From Panorpa germanica (lineage: Eukaryota > Arthropoda > Insecta > Mecoptera > Panorpidae): a stretch of 64,000 nucleotides of DNA. The notes under the pieces were generated by a model that was not told where the DNA came from, did no database searches, and saw only the letters and a list, made by a program, of their open reading frames with translations. Within the stretch, counting starts at the first letter, position 1, and every line of letters starts with the position of its first letter. Shown piece after piece: positions 1 to 10,100 of the stretch. The position numbers were made by a program, and so were the translations under genes. The DNA is taken from contig CAVMBN010000096.1 of NCBI GenBank assembly GCA_963678705.1, positions 1-64,000 on the forward strand, in the 5' to 3' direction.

Positions 1-130
1 TGTTTTAATGCAAGGTGGTTAAATATTTTCGGCACAGAAAGGTAGATCATTGTGTTCATCGTGCAAATAATTAGGATATCTTAAATCGACTTCTAATATA
101 TAACCAACAACTGAGTTATCTTCAATAGCT

Positions 131-1045
131 TTAGTTATTTGCATCCCAATACATTAAATATTGAGAATCCTTATTTGAATCATAATTGGACATATATTTA
201 TTATTTGCAATTCCATGTCTGTGAGAGCATTGTGATATTCCACCTCTTATACCTTTTTTAATAAAATGTAACATATCAATATCTGTTAAAAGTTCTAATT
301 CAATACATGTATAATTTAACATAGCATCCCAAGAAAGTCCTGGTGCTGTATAATATTGACAGGGATCTAAATTATATGTTTTATAGCACACATCTCGAAA
401 ATTTTCAAAAATATCTGTTAACAACAGAACATCGATCTTTAAATATAAGTCTGAATATTCCCCTAATGTTTTCATTTCAAATGCATACCAAACCATTTTG
501 GCATGATTGTAATCATCGTCAGATATATTACAGCCATTAAGTGAGCTATAAAAATTGTTTTGAGATGGCAAGTCAGATTCATTAAGCATATCCCTACTAT
601 TTACATATTCATAAGGAAATACACCTTTACGTTTTAATAAATTGAAATGATTTTCATTCGGATAGAATTTTTTAAATTCGAAAAATTGTTCTGATAATAA
701 ATTTTTTGCAAGTGTTTCTAAACTAGAATGCATAAATCGTAAAGAATCAATAAATCTAAGTTTAATATAGCAGTTATGAACTTTATCATTTTTATCGGCT
801 TTTGATATTTTCAGATTATTTTTAAGACATTGCTTTAACGATCTATTGTGAAGCACATAATTATACTTGTTATTTAGATTTGGTATTAATTTAACGTCAT
901 TTGTTTTAATGCAAGGTGGTTTAACATTTTCGGCACAGAAAGGTAGATCATTGTGTTCATCGTGCAAATAATTAGGATATCTTAAATCGACTTCTAATAT
1001 ATAACCAACATCTAAGTTATCTTCAATAGCTTTAGTTATTTGCAT
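131..1045 (-). pseudogene. Polinton DNA polymerase B fragment, tandem copy 1
   Basis: This 304-residue frame belongs to the fossil polymerase. It holds a block resembling RFIDSLRFM near residue 97, KGVFPYEY near 140, the exonuclease block YLKIDVLLL near 202, YTAPGLSWDAML near 234 and GIRGGISQC near 266. In intact relatives these lie between the exonuclease domain and the palm. Its N-terminal part ([21 protein letters not shown]) corresponds to sequence that normally lies downstream of its C-terminal part, as expected where two tandem units meet. It is a repeat product and not a functional gene. Confidence 0.8.
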
Positions 1046-1946
1046 CCCAATACATTAAATATTGAGAATCTTTATTTGAATCATAATTGGACATATATTT
1101 ATTATTTGCAATTCCATGTCTGTGAGAGCATTGTGATATTCCACCTCTTATACCTTTTTTAATAAAATGTAACATATCAATATCTGTTAAAAGTTCTAAT
1201 TCAATACATGTATAATTTAACATAGCATCCCAAGAAAGTCCTGGTGCTGTATAATATTGACAGGGATCTAAATTATATGTTTTATAGCACACATCTCGAA
1301 AATTTTCAAAAATATCTGTTAACAACAGAACATCGATCTTTAAATATAAGTCTGAATATTCCCCTAATGTTTTCATTTCAAATGCATACCAAACCATTTT
1401 GGCATGATTGTAATCATCGTCAGATATATTACAGCCATTAAGTGAGCTATAAAAATTATTTTGAGATGGCAAGTCAGATTCATTAAGCATATCCCTACTA
1501 TTTACATATTCATAAGGAAATACACCTTTACGTTTTAATAAATTGAAATGATTTTCATTCGGATAGAATTTTTTAAATTCGAAAAATTGTTCTGATAATA
1601 AATTTTTTGCAAGTGTTTCTAAACTAGAATGCATAAATCGTAAAGAATCAATAAATCTAAGTTTAATATAGCAGTTATGAACTTTATCATTTTTATCGGC
1701 TTTTGATATTTTCAGATTATTTTTAAGACATTGCTTTAACGATCTATTGTGAAGCACATAATTATACTTGTTATTTAGATTTGGTATTAATTTAACGTCA
1801 TTTGTTTTAATGCAAGGTGGTTTAACATTTTCGGCACAGAAAGGTAGATCATTGTGTTCATCGTGCAAATAATTAGGATATCTTAAATCGACTTCTAATA
1901 TATAACCAACATCTAAGTTATCTTCAATAGCTTTAGTTATTTGCAT
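1032..1946 (-). pseudogene. Polinton DNA polymerase B fragment, tandem copy 2
   Basis: The predicted 304 residues are the same as in the copy 901 bp to the left, with the same exonuclease and palm-proximal blocks. Near identity at protein and DNA level shows a recent tandem duplication rather than independent insertions. It is part of a broken element and no function is proposed. Confidence 0.8.
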
Positions 1947-2616
1947 CCCAATACATTAAATATTGAGAATCTTTATTTGAATCATAATTGGACATATATT
2001 TATTATTTGCAATTCCATGTCTGTGAGAGCATTGTGATATTCCACCTCTTATACCTTTTTTAATAAAATGTAACATATCAATATCTGTTAAAAGTTCTAA
2101 TTCAATACATGTATAATTTAACATAGCATCCCAAGAAAGTCCTGGTGCTGTATAATATTGACAGGGATCTAAATTATATGTTTTATAGCACACATCTCGA
2201 AAATTTTCAAAAATATCTGTTAACAACAGAACATCGATCTTTAAATATAAGTCTGAATATTCCCCTAATGTTTTCATTTCAAATGCATACCAAACCATTT
2301 TGGCATGATTGTAATCATCGTCAGATATATTACAGCCATTAAGTGAGCTATAAAAATTATTTTGAGATGGCAAGTCAGATTCATTAAGCATATCCCTACT
2401 ATTTACATATTCATAAGGAAATACACCTTTACGTTTTAATAAATTGAAATGATTTTCATTCGGATAGAATTTTTTAAATTCGAAAAATTGTTCTGATAAT
2501 AAATTTTTTGCAAGTGTTTCTAAACTAGAATGCATAAATCGTAAAGAATCAATAAATCTAAGTTTAATATAGCAGTTATGAACTTTATCATTTTTATCGG
2601 CTTTTGATTCCACCAA
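1933..2616 (-). pseudogene. Polinton DNA polymerase B fragment, tandem copy 3
   Basis: This 227-residue frame repeats the C-terminal three quarters of the two neighbouring copies. At its upstream (right) edge the tandem repeat stops near 2609 and the DNA passes into non-repeated polymerase sequence. It is therefore the copy that joins the array to the rest of the fossil. It contains the same YLKIDVLLL and YTAPGLSWDAML blocks. Confidence 0.8.
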
Positions 2617-2799
2617 AATATGTTTCGTAAAAGATATATACTTTTCCTTATTTTCTGGAATAACTTCAATTTTTTCACTATCATTACCTAATTCTTTTAC
2701 AATTATATGGCTATCGTAATTACTTAAGTTATGGAATATGACAGGTATAAACTTTGGAATTGTAAATTTTAAATTGCAATGATTATGAGCAGCTCCTCG

Positions 2800-3060
2800 T
2801 TAATTACCAGTTAAATGACAATGATCTAACACTTTATCACCATTGAGGATACCTTCACAAATATGGCAAATAGAAGCTTCATCATATTCCTGTTTTTGCC
2901 AATCAGATAATTTATTTAAAGGCTTCACTTTATTTAAGACTTTATAAATTTGTTTAGCGTCTTCAGTTATTGTTTCAATAAATACTTTAACGCAATTAAT
3001 ACCTCTGTACGTAACAAACTTACTTAAGGAATCATTAAAGGAACATTTAATATGGTTCAT
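2800..3060 (-). pseudogene. Polinton polymerase fragment with CxxC...HCH block
   Basis: This 86-residue frame contains ICHICEGI followed by KVLDHCHLTGN. Many insect Polinton polymerases carry this metal-binding insertion (resembling a recombination endonuclease VII-type finger) between the first exonuclease motif and the later exonuclease blocks. The position fits: it lies between the fragments with the first exonuclease motif (3047-3466) and the 901-bp array. It is part of the broken element. Confidence 0.75.
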
Positions 3061-3466
3061 GAATTTGAATATTATTTGAAAATGATGTATTAGTTTCAGG
3101 GTAACAAGTACTAATGGGTTTTAATAATGTTTCAAAATCTCCATATATCACAAATGGAACGCGTAATTGATTCTTATGATTATCGAATTTTAAAATGTTT
3201 TGAGATATCATATTACCCAATTTATCTTTAGCGTTATACTTAGAAGGAAGGATTGTATATATCTTATTGCAATCATATTCTAAATGTCTATTTAACTGAT
3301 CTTCTGTGTTAAAAAATGAAAAGCATCCATCACACAAAAATTGTTTACTAGTATGCTTAGTAAATTGACTTCTTATTAATCTTGATATATTTTTAATCCA
3401 ACAATAATGTCCATTACTCAAATCTTCAATATACAATAAATTAACATGTTGTTTCTTCTTTTGCAA
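3047..3466 (-). pseudogene. Polinton polymerase fragment with finger and Exo I motif
   Basis: This 139-residue frame holds HYCWIKNISRLI near residue 20, a C2H2-like finger (FLCDGCFSFF ... LNRHLEYDC) near 43-65 and the first exonuclease motif VIYGDFETLL near 106-115. The finger followed by the DFE motif is characteristic of the N-terminal half of Polinton-type protein-primed polymerases. It belongs to the broken element. Confidence 0.78.
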
Positions 3467-3729
3467 CGCAACGGTCCCACAATGAAATTATTTTCAAGTC
3501 CATAAACATTCACACTTATATCATTATTCTTCTCAAATGTTCTAATATCTTTTAATTTCATTGGTAATTCTATACCATTTGAATTAAGTACTTTTGAATA
3601 ATGTTGATATGATGTAACTCTATCCATACTTTTTGATGCTGGATACAATGCTGAAGTTATAGCCCACATAAAGCAAGCTTGATCATTATTTACTACATTT
3701 ACTATAGCCTTTTTATCTTTAACTGACAA
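3418..3729 (-). pseudogene. Polinton polymerase N-terminal fragment
   Basis: This 103-residue frame includes VKDKKAIVNVVNNDQACFMW and AITSALYPAS. The block 'KAIVNV..ND..CF.WA...AL.P' recurs at the start of the conserved region of these polymerases. The segment ends exactly where the ~600-bp direct repeat (3724-4321) begins, so that repeat probably marks a rearrangement or insertion boundary. Confidence 0.72.
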
Positions 3730-4321
3730 AAGAATGTTAATTATTAGGTATTATTATACTTTTGCTGTATATGAACATGAATTTCAAAAATAAACAATTA
3801 CACAAAATAATATTTCGATTTTCTTTTTATCTAAACTAGAAACACTTTAAAGACTGCGTTCATTAACAATGTATAGTGGATTTTATTATTTCTGCAGGAT
3901 GTCATCTCACTTGCTGACACTAAAGGTTATATTTGATAACCATGACTTAAAAGGCTCCTATTTTGTAACTGCTTACCTGACAGCTGATAACTTCTGACAA
4001 TTTTTCAAAGGCCTATATTTTACAAATTACGCTACTCATACCAGTTCCAAGGTATAGGATCCGTGTTGCTTTTTATTTAATGTCTTCTGATAGTTTTGTC
4101 TTAACTTACATAGCTTAATTTAGAAAATATATAGACGTCCGGTAAACAGTTAGAAAATAGGAGCCTCATTTCTGTAAAAGTATGTTTATAAAGTTGGCTA
4201 CCAGAACCTCAAATATTTAGTTATTTTTTAATATATTGCAATACAATAAGAGATATTTACACATCTATCGTAACTATTTCAATAATTTATATATTTGTTA
4301 TTTTACTATCTCTTTTATATA
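3724..4321. repeat. Direct repeat copy 1 (~600 bp)
   Basis: The segment beginning TGACAAAAGAATG and ending near TCTCTTTTATATA recurs 1,400 bp to the right at 5124-5735 with few differences. One difference is a roughly 14-bp length change near the right end. It is noncoding in all frames. It flanks, with its partner, an 800-bp interval carrying another polymerase fragment. It could be a long repeat of the Polinton relic itself or an unrelated interspersed repeat duplicated with the interval. Confidence 0.9.
3953..4165. mobile_element. 213-bp inverted-repeat (MITE-like) element, copy 1
   Basis: The left end reads GGCTCCTATTTTGTAACTG. The right end, reverse complemented, reads GGCTCCTATTTTCTAACTG, and similarity continues for about 30 bp in total (for example CTTACCTGAC against TTTACCGGAC). 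The 213-bp length, inverted ends and lack of coding capacity fit a small non-autonomous DNA element. No clear target duplication is visible, so a simple hairpin within the larger repeat remains possible. Confidence 0.6.
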
Positions 4322-4660
4322 AGTGTCTAAAGCAAAAGATTGTACACTACAGTACACTATGCAGAGAATCTATAGAATATTGACATCTCAACATTGTATA
4401 TGATGTAGAGTAATGTATTAGAAACAAAAAAGGTTAACTACAAATAAAAATTGTTAGCATCTTCATTGTCAGTGTATGTATAGTATCCCATACCATTAAT
4501 ATTCTTCATAATTTGTTGTAATATTTTATATTTTGGTTGATATAAATTTAATATACATTATAATATATTTATTAAAACTAAAACGAAATATTGATTCTAA
4601 AACAACTGATAGCTAAAAATTATATGTAACATCAGACACACGACATGAGCATTTTAAAAA
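4322..4660. other. AT-rich spacer, no gene seen
   Basis: No frame of note, no recognisable repeat and no RNA gene were seen here. It lies between the first ~600-bp direct repeat and the polymerase N-terminal fragment and has no counterpart elsewhere in the window. Confidence 0.6.
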
Positions 4661-5101
4661 TCAATCCCAATTTTCTTCTTCTTCTTCTTCTTCCTTTAAT
4701 GAATTCAATGAAACAGAAAAACTTATTTCATTTTTATTTTTTAAATAATCAAATTTATTAAGTTTGACTTTTACTTCTAAGTCATACTTTTCAATTGTTC
4801 TTAATTTTTCTAATTTTGAATAAAAAGTATGGTTAAACTTATCAAGCCAACATACAGTTTTTACCAAATTCAAATCTATTACTTTATTAATAAAATGGTA
4901 TTGCAAATAGCGTAATTTATGTAATTTTACTACATTTACTATAGCCTTTTTATCTTTAACTTTCTTTGGTAAATCAATATAAGATGATCCCCGCAAAGGA
5001 TTATATCTGTTAATATTTATTTCCAAATGCATTATTTCCTTAAGACTCCATGGAATCACCTTATGGTAAAACCGGCCCTGTTTTAAACACAAAAGCACCA
5101 C
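4661..5101 (-). pseudogene. Second Polinton polymerase N-terminal fragment
   Basis: This 146-residue frame contains NPLRGSSYIDLP near residue 33, the usual start of the conserved region in insect Polinton polymerases. It then has VKDKKAIVNVV, which is also present in the fragment at 3418-3729. After this shared stretch the sequence differs (VIDLNLVKTVCWLDKFN) and ends in a glutamate run encoded by a TTC-type microsatellite (about 4674-4695). The shared stretch means that part of the element exists twice. It is broken and treated as a fossil. Confidence 0.65.
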
Positions 5102-5123
5102 GCAATATTGTTTAAGTATTTTT

Positions 5124-5735
5124 TGACAAAAGAATGTTAATTATTAGGTATTATTATACTTTTGCTGTATATGAACATGAATTTCAAAAATAAACAATTA
5201 CACAAAATAATATTTCGATTTTCTTTTTATCTAAACTAGAAACACTTTAAAGACTGCGTTCATTGCCAATGTATAGTGGATTTTATTATTTCTGCAGGAT
5301 GTCATCTCACTTGCTGACACTAAAGGTTATATTTGATAACCATGACTTAAAAAGCTCCTATTTTGTAACTGCTTACCTGACAGCTGATAACTTTTGACAA
5401 TTTTTCAAAGGCCTATATTTTACAAATTACGCTACTCATACCAGTTCCAAGGTATAGGATCCGTGTTGCTTTTTATTTAATGTCTTCTGATAGTTTTGTC
5501 TTAACTTACATAGCTTAATTTAGAAAATATATAGACGTCCGGTAAACAGTTAGAAAATAGGAGCCTCATTTCTGTAAAAGTATGTTTATAAAGTTGGCTA
5601 CCAGAACCTCAAATATTTAGTTATTTTTTAATATATTGCAATACAATAAGAGATATTTACACATCTATCGTAACTATTTCAATAATTTATAAAAATTCAT
5701 TATATATTTGTTATTTTACTATCTCTTTTATATAC
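5124..5735. repeat. Direct repeat copy 2 (~610 bp)
   Basis: This is the partner of the repeat at 3724-4321, in the same orientation and 1,400 bp away. Apart from a length change of about 14 bp near its right end, differences are scattered single bases. It is noncoding. Confidence 0.9.
5353..5565. mobile_element. 213-bp inverted-repeat (MITE-like) element, copy 2
   Basis: The same small element as at 3953-4165 lies at the same place inside the second direct repeat and has the same length. It therefore travelled with the larger duplication and is not an independent insertion. The first base of the left inverted end differs from copy 1. Confidence 0.6.
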
Positions 5736-6327
5736 CCTAAAATGTATTATTTGAGTGCGTATGAGAAACATGTATGAAGCTGTATAAAGTGCTGCATTAT
5801 ATCAGGCGTAATGTAGAGCCTTTTTAAGTTTTTAAATATAGCTAAGAAATCATAATATGCGAAGAAATAATATGCTTTAACCTACTAACGGTATTGCTCA
5901 AAATACTCGTCGCTCAGACAAGAATATAATATTTTATTATATATATTTATTATTATTTAAATATAACTTGAGATAAAAGAATGTATCTAAAACTATTTTT
6001 TTATAAGTGTATGGAACGAAACAATGTAACAACTGTCAAATGAAATAGCAAATGGTGAGAATCGACGAACTTGACCGAATCAAACCGAGACCGAGTTAAA
6101 CTGTTTGGTAATGGGTTTATGTACTATGTCTTAATTTCTATAAAAGTGTACTATAAAAATTTTGTGCCCATATTTGGTTAAGTCATGCAATTTTGTATTC
6201 ATATTGTTCAAGTCATGTAAATTCAATGGATGAATTAGCACCCTTATACTTTATGAATTATCCTTATTTGGATATATTTTCTATGTACAACAAAATTTAC
6301 AATCTATTAGTAATTAGTGCAATAAAA
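5736..6327. other. AT-rich spacer with a weak short repeat
   Basis: I see no gene. Near 6170-6230 a phrase of about 30 bp occurs twice with changes (CATATTTGGTTAAGTCATGC and CATATTGTTCAAGTCATGTA). The rest is unremarkable AT-rich sequence. Confidence 0.5.
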
Positions 6328-6432
6328 TTAATCATTAAGAATCCAATCAAGTGAGTCTTGGCTCTCATATCCAGGGTCTCCAAATTCAGATATAAAAAGT
6401 AACCCGGCTCTAAAAGTTTCACAGAAATTATT
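6328..6432 (-). other. Possible terminal-exon coding fragment, unknown protein
   Basis: On the minus strand 34 codons plus a stop encode a mixed, non-low-complexity peptide starting NNFCETFRAGLLFISE and ending FGDPGYESQDSLDWILND. Its amino-acid mix and higher GC (GCC GGG, GGA GAC CCT GGA) differ from the surrounding AT-rich DNA. A CAG immediately precedes it and could be a splice acceptor, though the pyrimidine tract is poor. The frame stays open for 11 more codons upstream (FKFFDEIIINQ). There is no start codon, so at most it is the last exon or a remnant of a gene or transposon. I do not recognise the family. Confidence 0.35.
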
Positions 6433-6435
6433 CTG

Positions 6436-7110
6436 ATTGATTATAATTTCATCAAAGAATTTAAATTAATTAAACATATTTAAATCTATTAACAAATGAC
6501 ACTGTAATCCACAATTTAACTTTAAATCAATGCCTAAATTAAATTAAATTTATTTGGTATATATATATTATGTTTAAATATATCTTACTTATATTATCAA
6601 TTAATATCAATAATAACTAAATAAATAAAAGAATTATATACATTAAGTAATTACAATAGTTTTGATATTTCTTCTAATATATACGACATGTTTGAAATTA
6701 TTATCATTTTGCTGACGCCGGCTAACACGTGTGCTTCAAATTTCCGGTGAATTCGAAGGAATGCGTTATAAATACACTGTTATAAATAATTTAACACTGT
6801 CATAATCTTATAACCAATAACAAATCAAACATAAGAATTAATATCGGTATCTCACTCTTTACCATTAGATATTAATTATTACACACGTAATACTTATTAT
6901 CGCTATCTCACTCTTTCATATTACCCCACTATTACCCTCAACATTGTCTAGCCACGCCACCTCACTCCTTACCCCACCCTTACCCCCTTTTACATTCTTC
7001 CAAGTCTAGCCACGCCCCCTCTGCATATCGTGACCTAAATGCATCCCCACCACCAATAATTTCCAACTCAATTTCAAATTTAAGCCAGAACCAGCCCTAC
7101 TCATCTACTA
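6436..7110. other. Spacer with C-rich block beside the satellite
   Basis: No gene is seen. From about 6840 to 7060 the plus strand becomes C-rich and partly repeats itself: ATCTCACTCTTT occurs twice, and GTCTAGCCACGCC occurs at about 6947 and 7001. Runs such as TACCCCACCCTTACCCCC lie between. This resembles the end of another interspersed repeat. The satellite begins directly afterwards. Confidence 0.5.
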
Positions 7111-10100
7111 TTTCTGTTACTTTAAAATACATTTAGATTGTGGTAAAGTGAAATTCAATACAAAAAAATAAATTTTTACATACAAATATATGGTTAAAAG
7201 TTATAAAATTTTGTTTTATTTTATCATGCACATTTGTATACACAAGTGCTGCTATATATAATATGAAATTAAAATTATTATTAACTTTTATATTTTTTGT
7301 ACTTGCAGTTGTACAAACTGTGACTTTTTTACTCAAAAATAGTAATGATGGAACTAAAAAAATAAAATTTTTAAAATAATAACACATTTCTGTTACTTTA
7401 AAATAGCTTAAGAGTGGGTGATAACGTGACATTCTATACAGAAAAATCAATTTTTACATACAATTATATGGTTAAAAGTTATTAAATAGTTTTTTTTTAT
7501 TATAACATGCACATTTGTTCACACAAGTGCTGCTATATATAATATGAAATTAAAATTAATAATAACATTTATATTTTTTGAACTTGCAGTTGTACTAACT
7601 GTGTCTCTTTTACACAAAAATTGTAGTGATGAAACTAAAAAAATAAAATTTTTAAAATATTTATACATTTCTGTTACTTTAAAATACATTAAGATTGTGT
7701 GGTAAAGTAAAATTCAATACAAAAAAATAAATTTTTACATACAAATATATGGTTAAAAGTTATAAAATTTTGTTTTATTTTATCATGCACAATTATATAC
7801 ACAAGTGCTGCTATATATATTATGAAATTAAAACTAATAATAACTTTTATATTTTTTGTTCTTGCAGTTGTACAAACTGTGTCTCTTTTACTCAAAAATA
7901 GTAATGATGGAACTAAAAAAATAAAATTTTTAAAATAATAACACATTTCTGTTACTTTAAAATACCTTAAGAGTGGGTGATAACGTGACATTCTATACAA
8001 AAAAATACATTTTTACATACAATTATATGGTTAAAAGTTAATAAATAGTTTTTTTTTATTATAACATGCACATTTGTTCACACAAGTGCTGCTATATATA
8101 ATATGAAATTAAAATTAATAATAACTTTTATATTTTTTGAACTTGCAGTTGTACTAACTGTGTCTCTTTTACTCAAAAATAGTAATGATGGAACTAAAAA
8201 AATAAAATTTTTAAAATAATAACACATTTCTGTTACTTTAAAATAGCTTAAGAGTGGGTGATTACGTGACAATCTATACAGAAAAATACATTTTTACATA
8301 CAATTATATGGTTAAAAGTTATTAAATAGTTTTTTTTTTATTATAACATGCACATTTGTTCACACAAGTGCTGCTATATATAATATGAAATTAAAACTAT
8401 TATTAACTTTCATATTTTTTGAACTTGCAGTTGTTCTAACTGTGTCTCTTTTACACAAAAATTGTAGTGTTGGAACTAAAAAAATAATTTTTTTTAAATA
8501 TTAATACATTTCTGTTACTTTAAATTACATTTAGATTGTGTGGTAAAGTGAAATTCAATACAAAAAAATTAATTTTTACATACAAATATATGGTTAAAAG
8601 TTATAAAATTTTGTTTTATTTTATCATGCACATTTGTAAACACAAGTGCTGCTATATATAATATAAAATTAAAATTATTATTAACTTTTATATTTTTTGT
8701 ACTTGCAGTTGTACCAATTGTGTCTCTTTTACTCAAAAATAGTAATAATGGAACAAAAAAATAAAATTTTAAAAATAATAACACATTTCTGTTACTTTAA
8801 AATAGCTTAAGAGTGGGTGATTACGTGACATTCTATACAAAAAAATACATTTTTACATACAATTATATGGTTAAAAGTTATTAAATAGTTTTTTTTTTAT
8901 TATAACATGCACATTTGTTCACACAAGTGCTGCTATATATAATATGAAATTAAAATTATTATTACCTTTCATATTTTTTGCAGTTGTTCTAACTGTGTCT
9001 CTTTTACACAAAAATTGTAGTGTTGGAACTAAAAAAATAAAAATTTTAAAATATTAATACATTTCTGTTACTTTAAAATACATTTAGATTGTGTGGTAAA
9101 GTGAAATTCAATACAAAAAAATAAATTTTTACATACAAATATATAATTAAAAGTTATAAAATTTTGTTTTATTTTATCATGCACATTTGTATACACAAGT
9201 GCTGCTATATATAATATGAAATTAATATTAATAATAACTTTTATATTTTTTGAACTTGCAGTTGTACCAACTGTGTCTTTTTTACTCAAAAATAGTAATG
9301 ATGGAACTAAAAAAATAAAATTTTTAAAATAATAACGCATTTCTGTTACTTTAAAATAGCGTAAGAGAAGGTGATTACGTGACATTCTATACAAAAAAAT
9401 ACATTTTTACATACAATTATATGGTTAAAAGTTATTAAATAGTTTTTTTTATTATAACATGCACATTTGTTCACACAAGTGCTGCTATATATAATTTGAA
9501 ATAAAAAATTATTATTAACTTTTATATTTTTTGTACTTGCAGTTGTATTAACTGTGTCTTTTTTACTCAAAAATAGTAATGATGGAACTAAAAAAATAAA
9601 AATTTTAAAATATTAATACATTTCTGTTACTTTAAAATAGCTTAAGAGTGGGTGTTAACGTGACATTCTTTACAAAAAATTACATTTTTACATACAATTA
9701 TATGGTTAAAAGTTATTAAATAGTTTTTTTTATTATAACATGCACATTTGTTCACACAAGTGCTGCTATATATAATATGAAATTAAAATTAATAATAACT
9801 TTTAATTTTTTGAACTTGCAGTTGTACTAACTGTGTCTCTTTTACACAAAAATTGTAGTAATGGAACTAAAAAAATAAAAATGTTGAAATATTAATACAT
9901 TTTTGTTACTTTAAAATACATTTAGACTGTGTGGTAAAATGAAATTTAATACAAAAAAATAAATTTTTACATACAAATATATGGTTAAAAGGTATTAAAT
10001 AGTTTTTTTTTTATTATAACATGCACATTTGTTCACACAAGTGCTGCTATATATAATATGAAATTAAAATTATTATTAACTTTTATATTTTTTATACTTG

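Larger units (their letters stand above)
1..2609. repeat. Tandem 901-bp repeat inside the polymerase relic
   Basis: The sequence at position 1 recurs at 902 and 1803, and the match ends near 2609, giving about 2.9 copies of a 901-bp unit. Copies differ at only a handful of bases by eye, so the amplification is recent compared with decay of the element. The unit covers the middle and palm-proximal part of the polymerase. The left end of the array lies outside the window, so the true copy number may be higher. Confidence 0.95.
1..5101 (-). mobile_element. Polinton/Maverick polymerase relic (fossil)
   Basis: A set of minus-strand fragments translates to words typical of the protein-primed family B DNA polymerase of insect Polintons (also seen in adintovirus-like elements). 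These are a NPLRGSSYIDLP N-terminal block, a C2H2-like finger, the exonuclease motif YGDFETLL, a CxxC...HCH metal-binding block, the YLKIDVLLL exonuclease block and YTAPGLSWDAML. Only polymerase pieces are visible. I see no capsid, integrase, protease or ATPase genes and no long terminal inverted repeats, although the element may continue to the left of the window. It is broken, rearranged and interrupted in several places and is best read as a fossil. The family assignment rests on recognised protein motifs; the exact subfamily is not determined. Confidence 0.82.

Noticed and set aside
343-540. Plus-strand 65-codon frame in each 901-bp unit (also 1244-1441 and 2145-2342)
   Set aside because: It is the opposite-strand shadow of the recognised polymerase sequence and is repeated only because the unit is.
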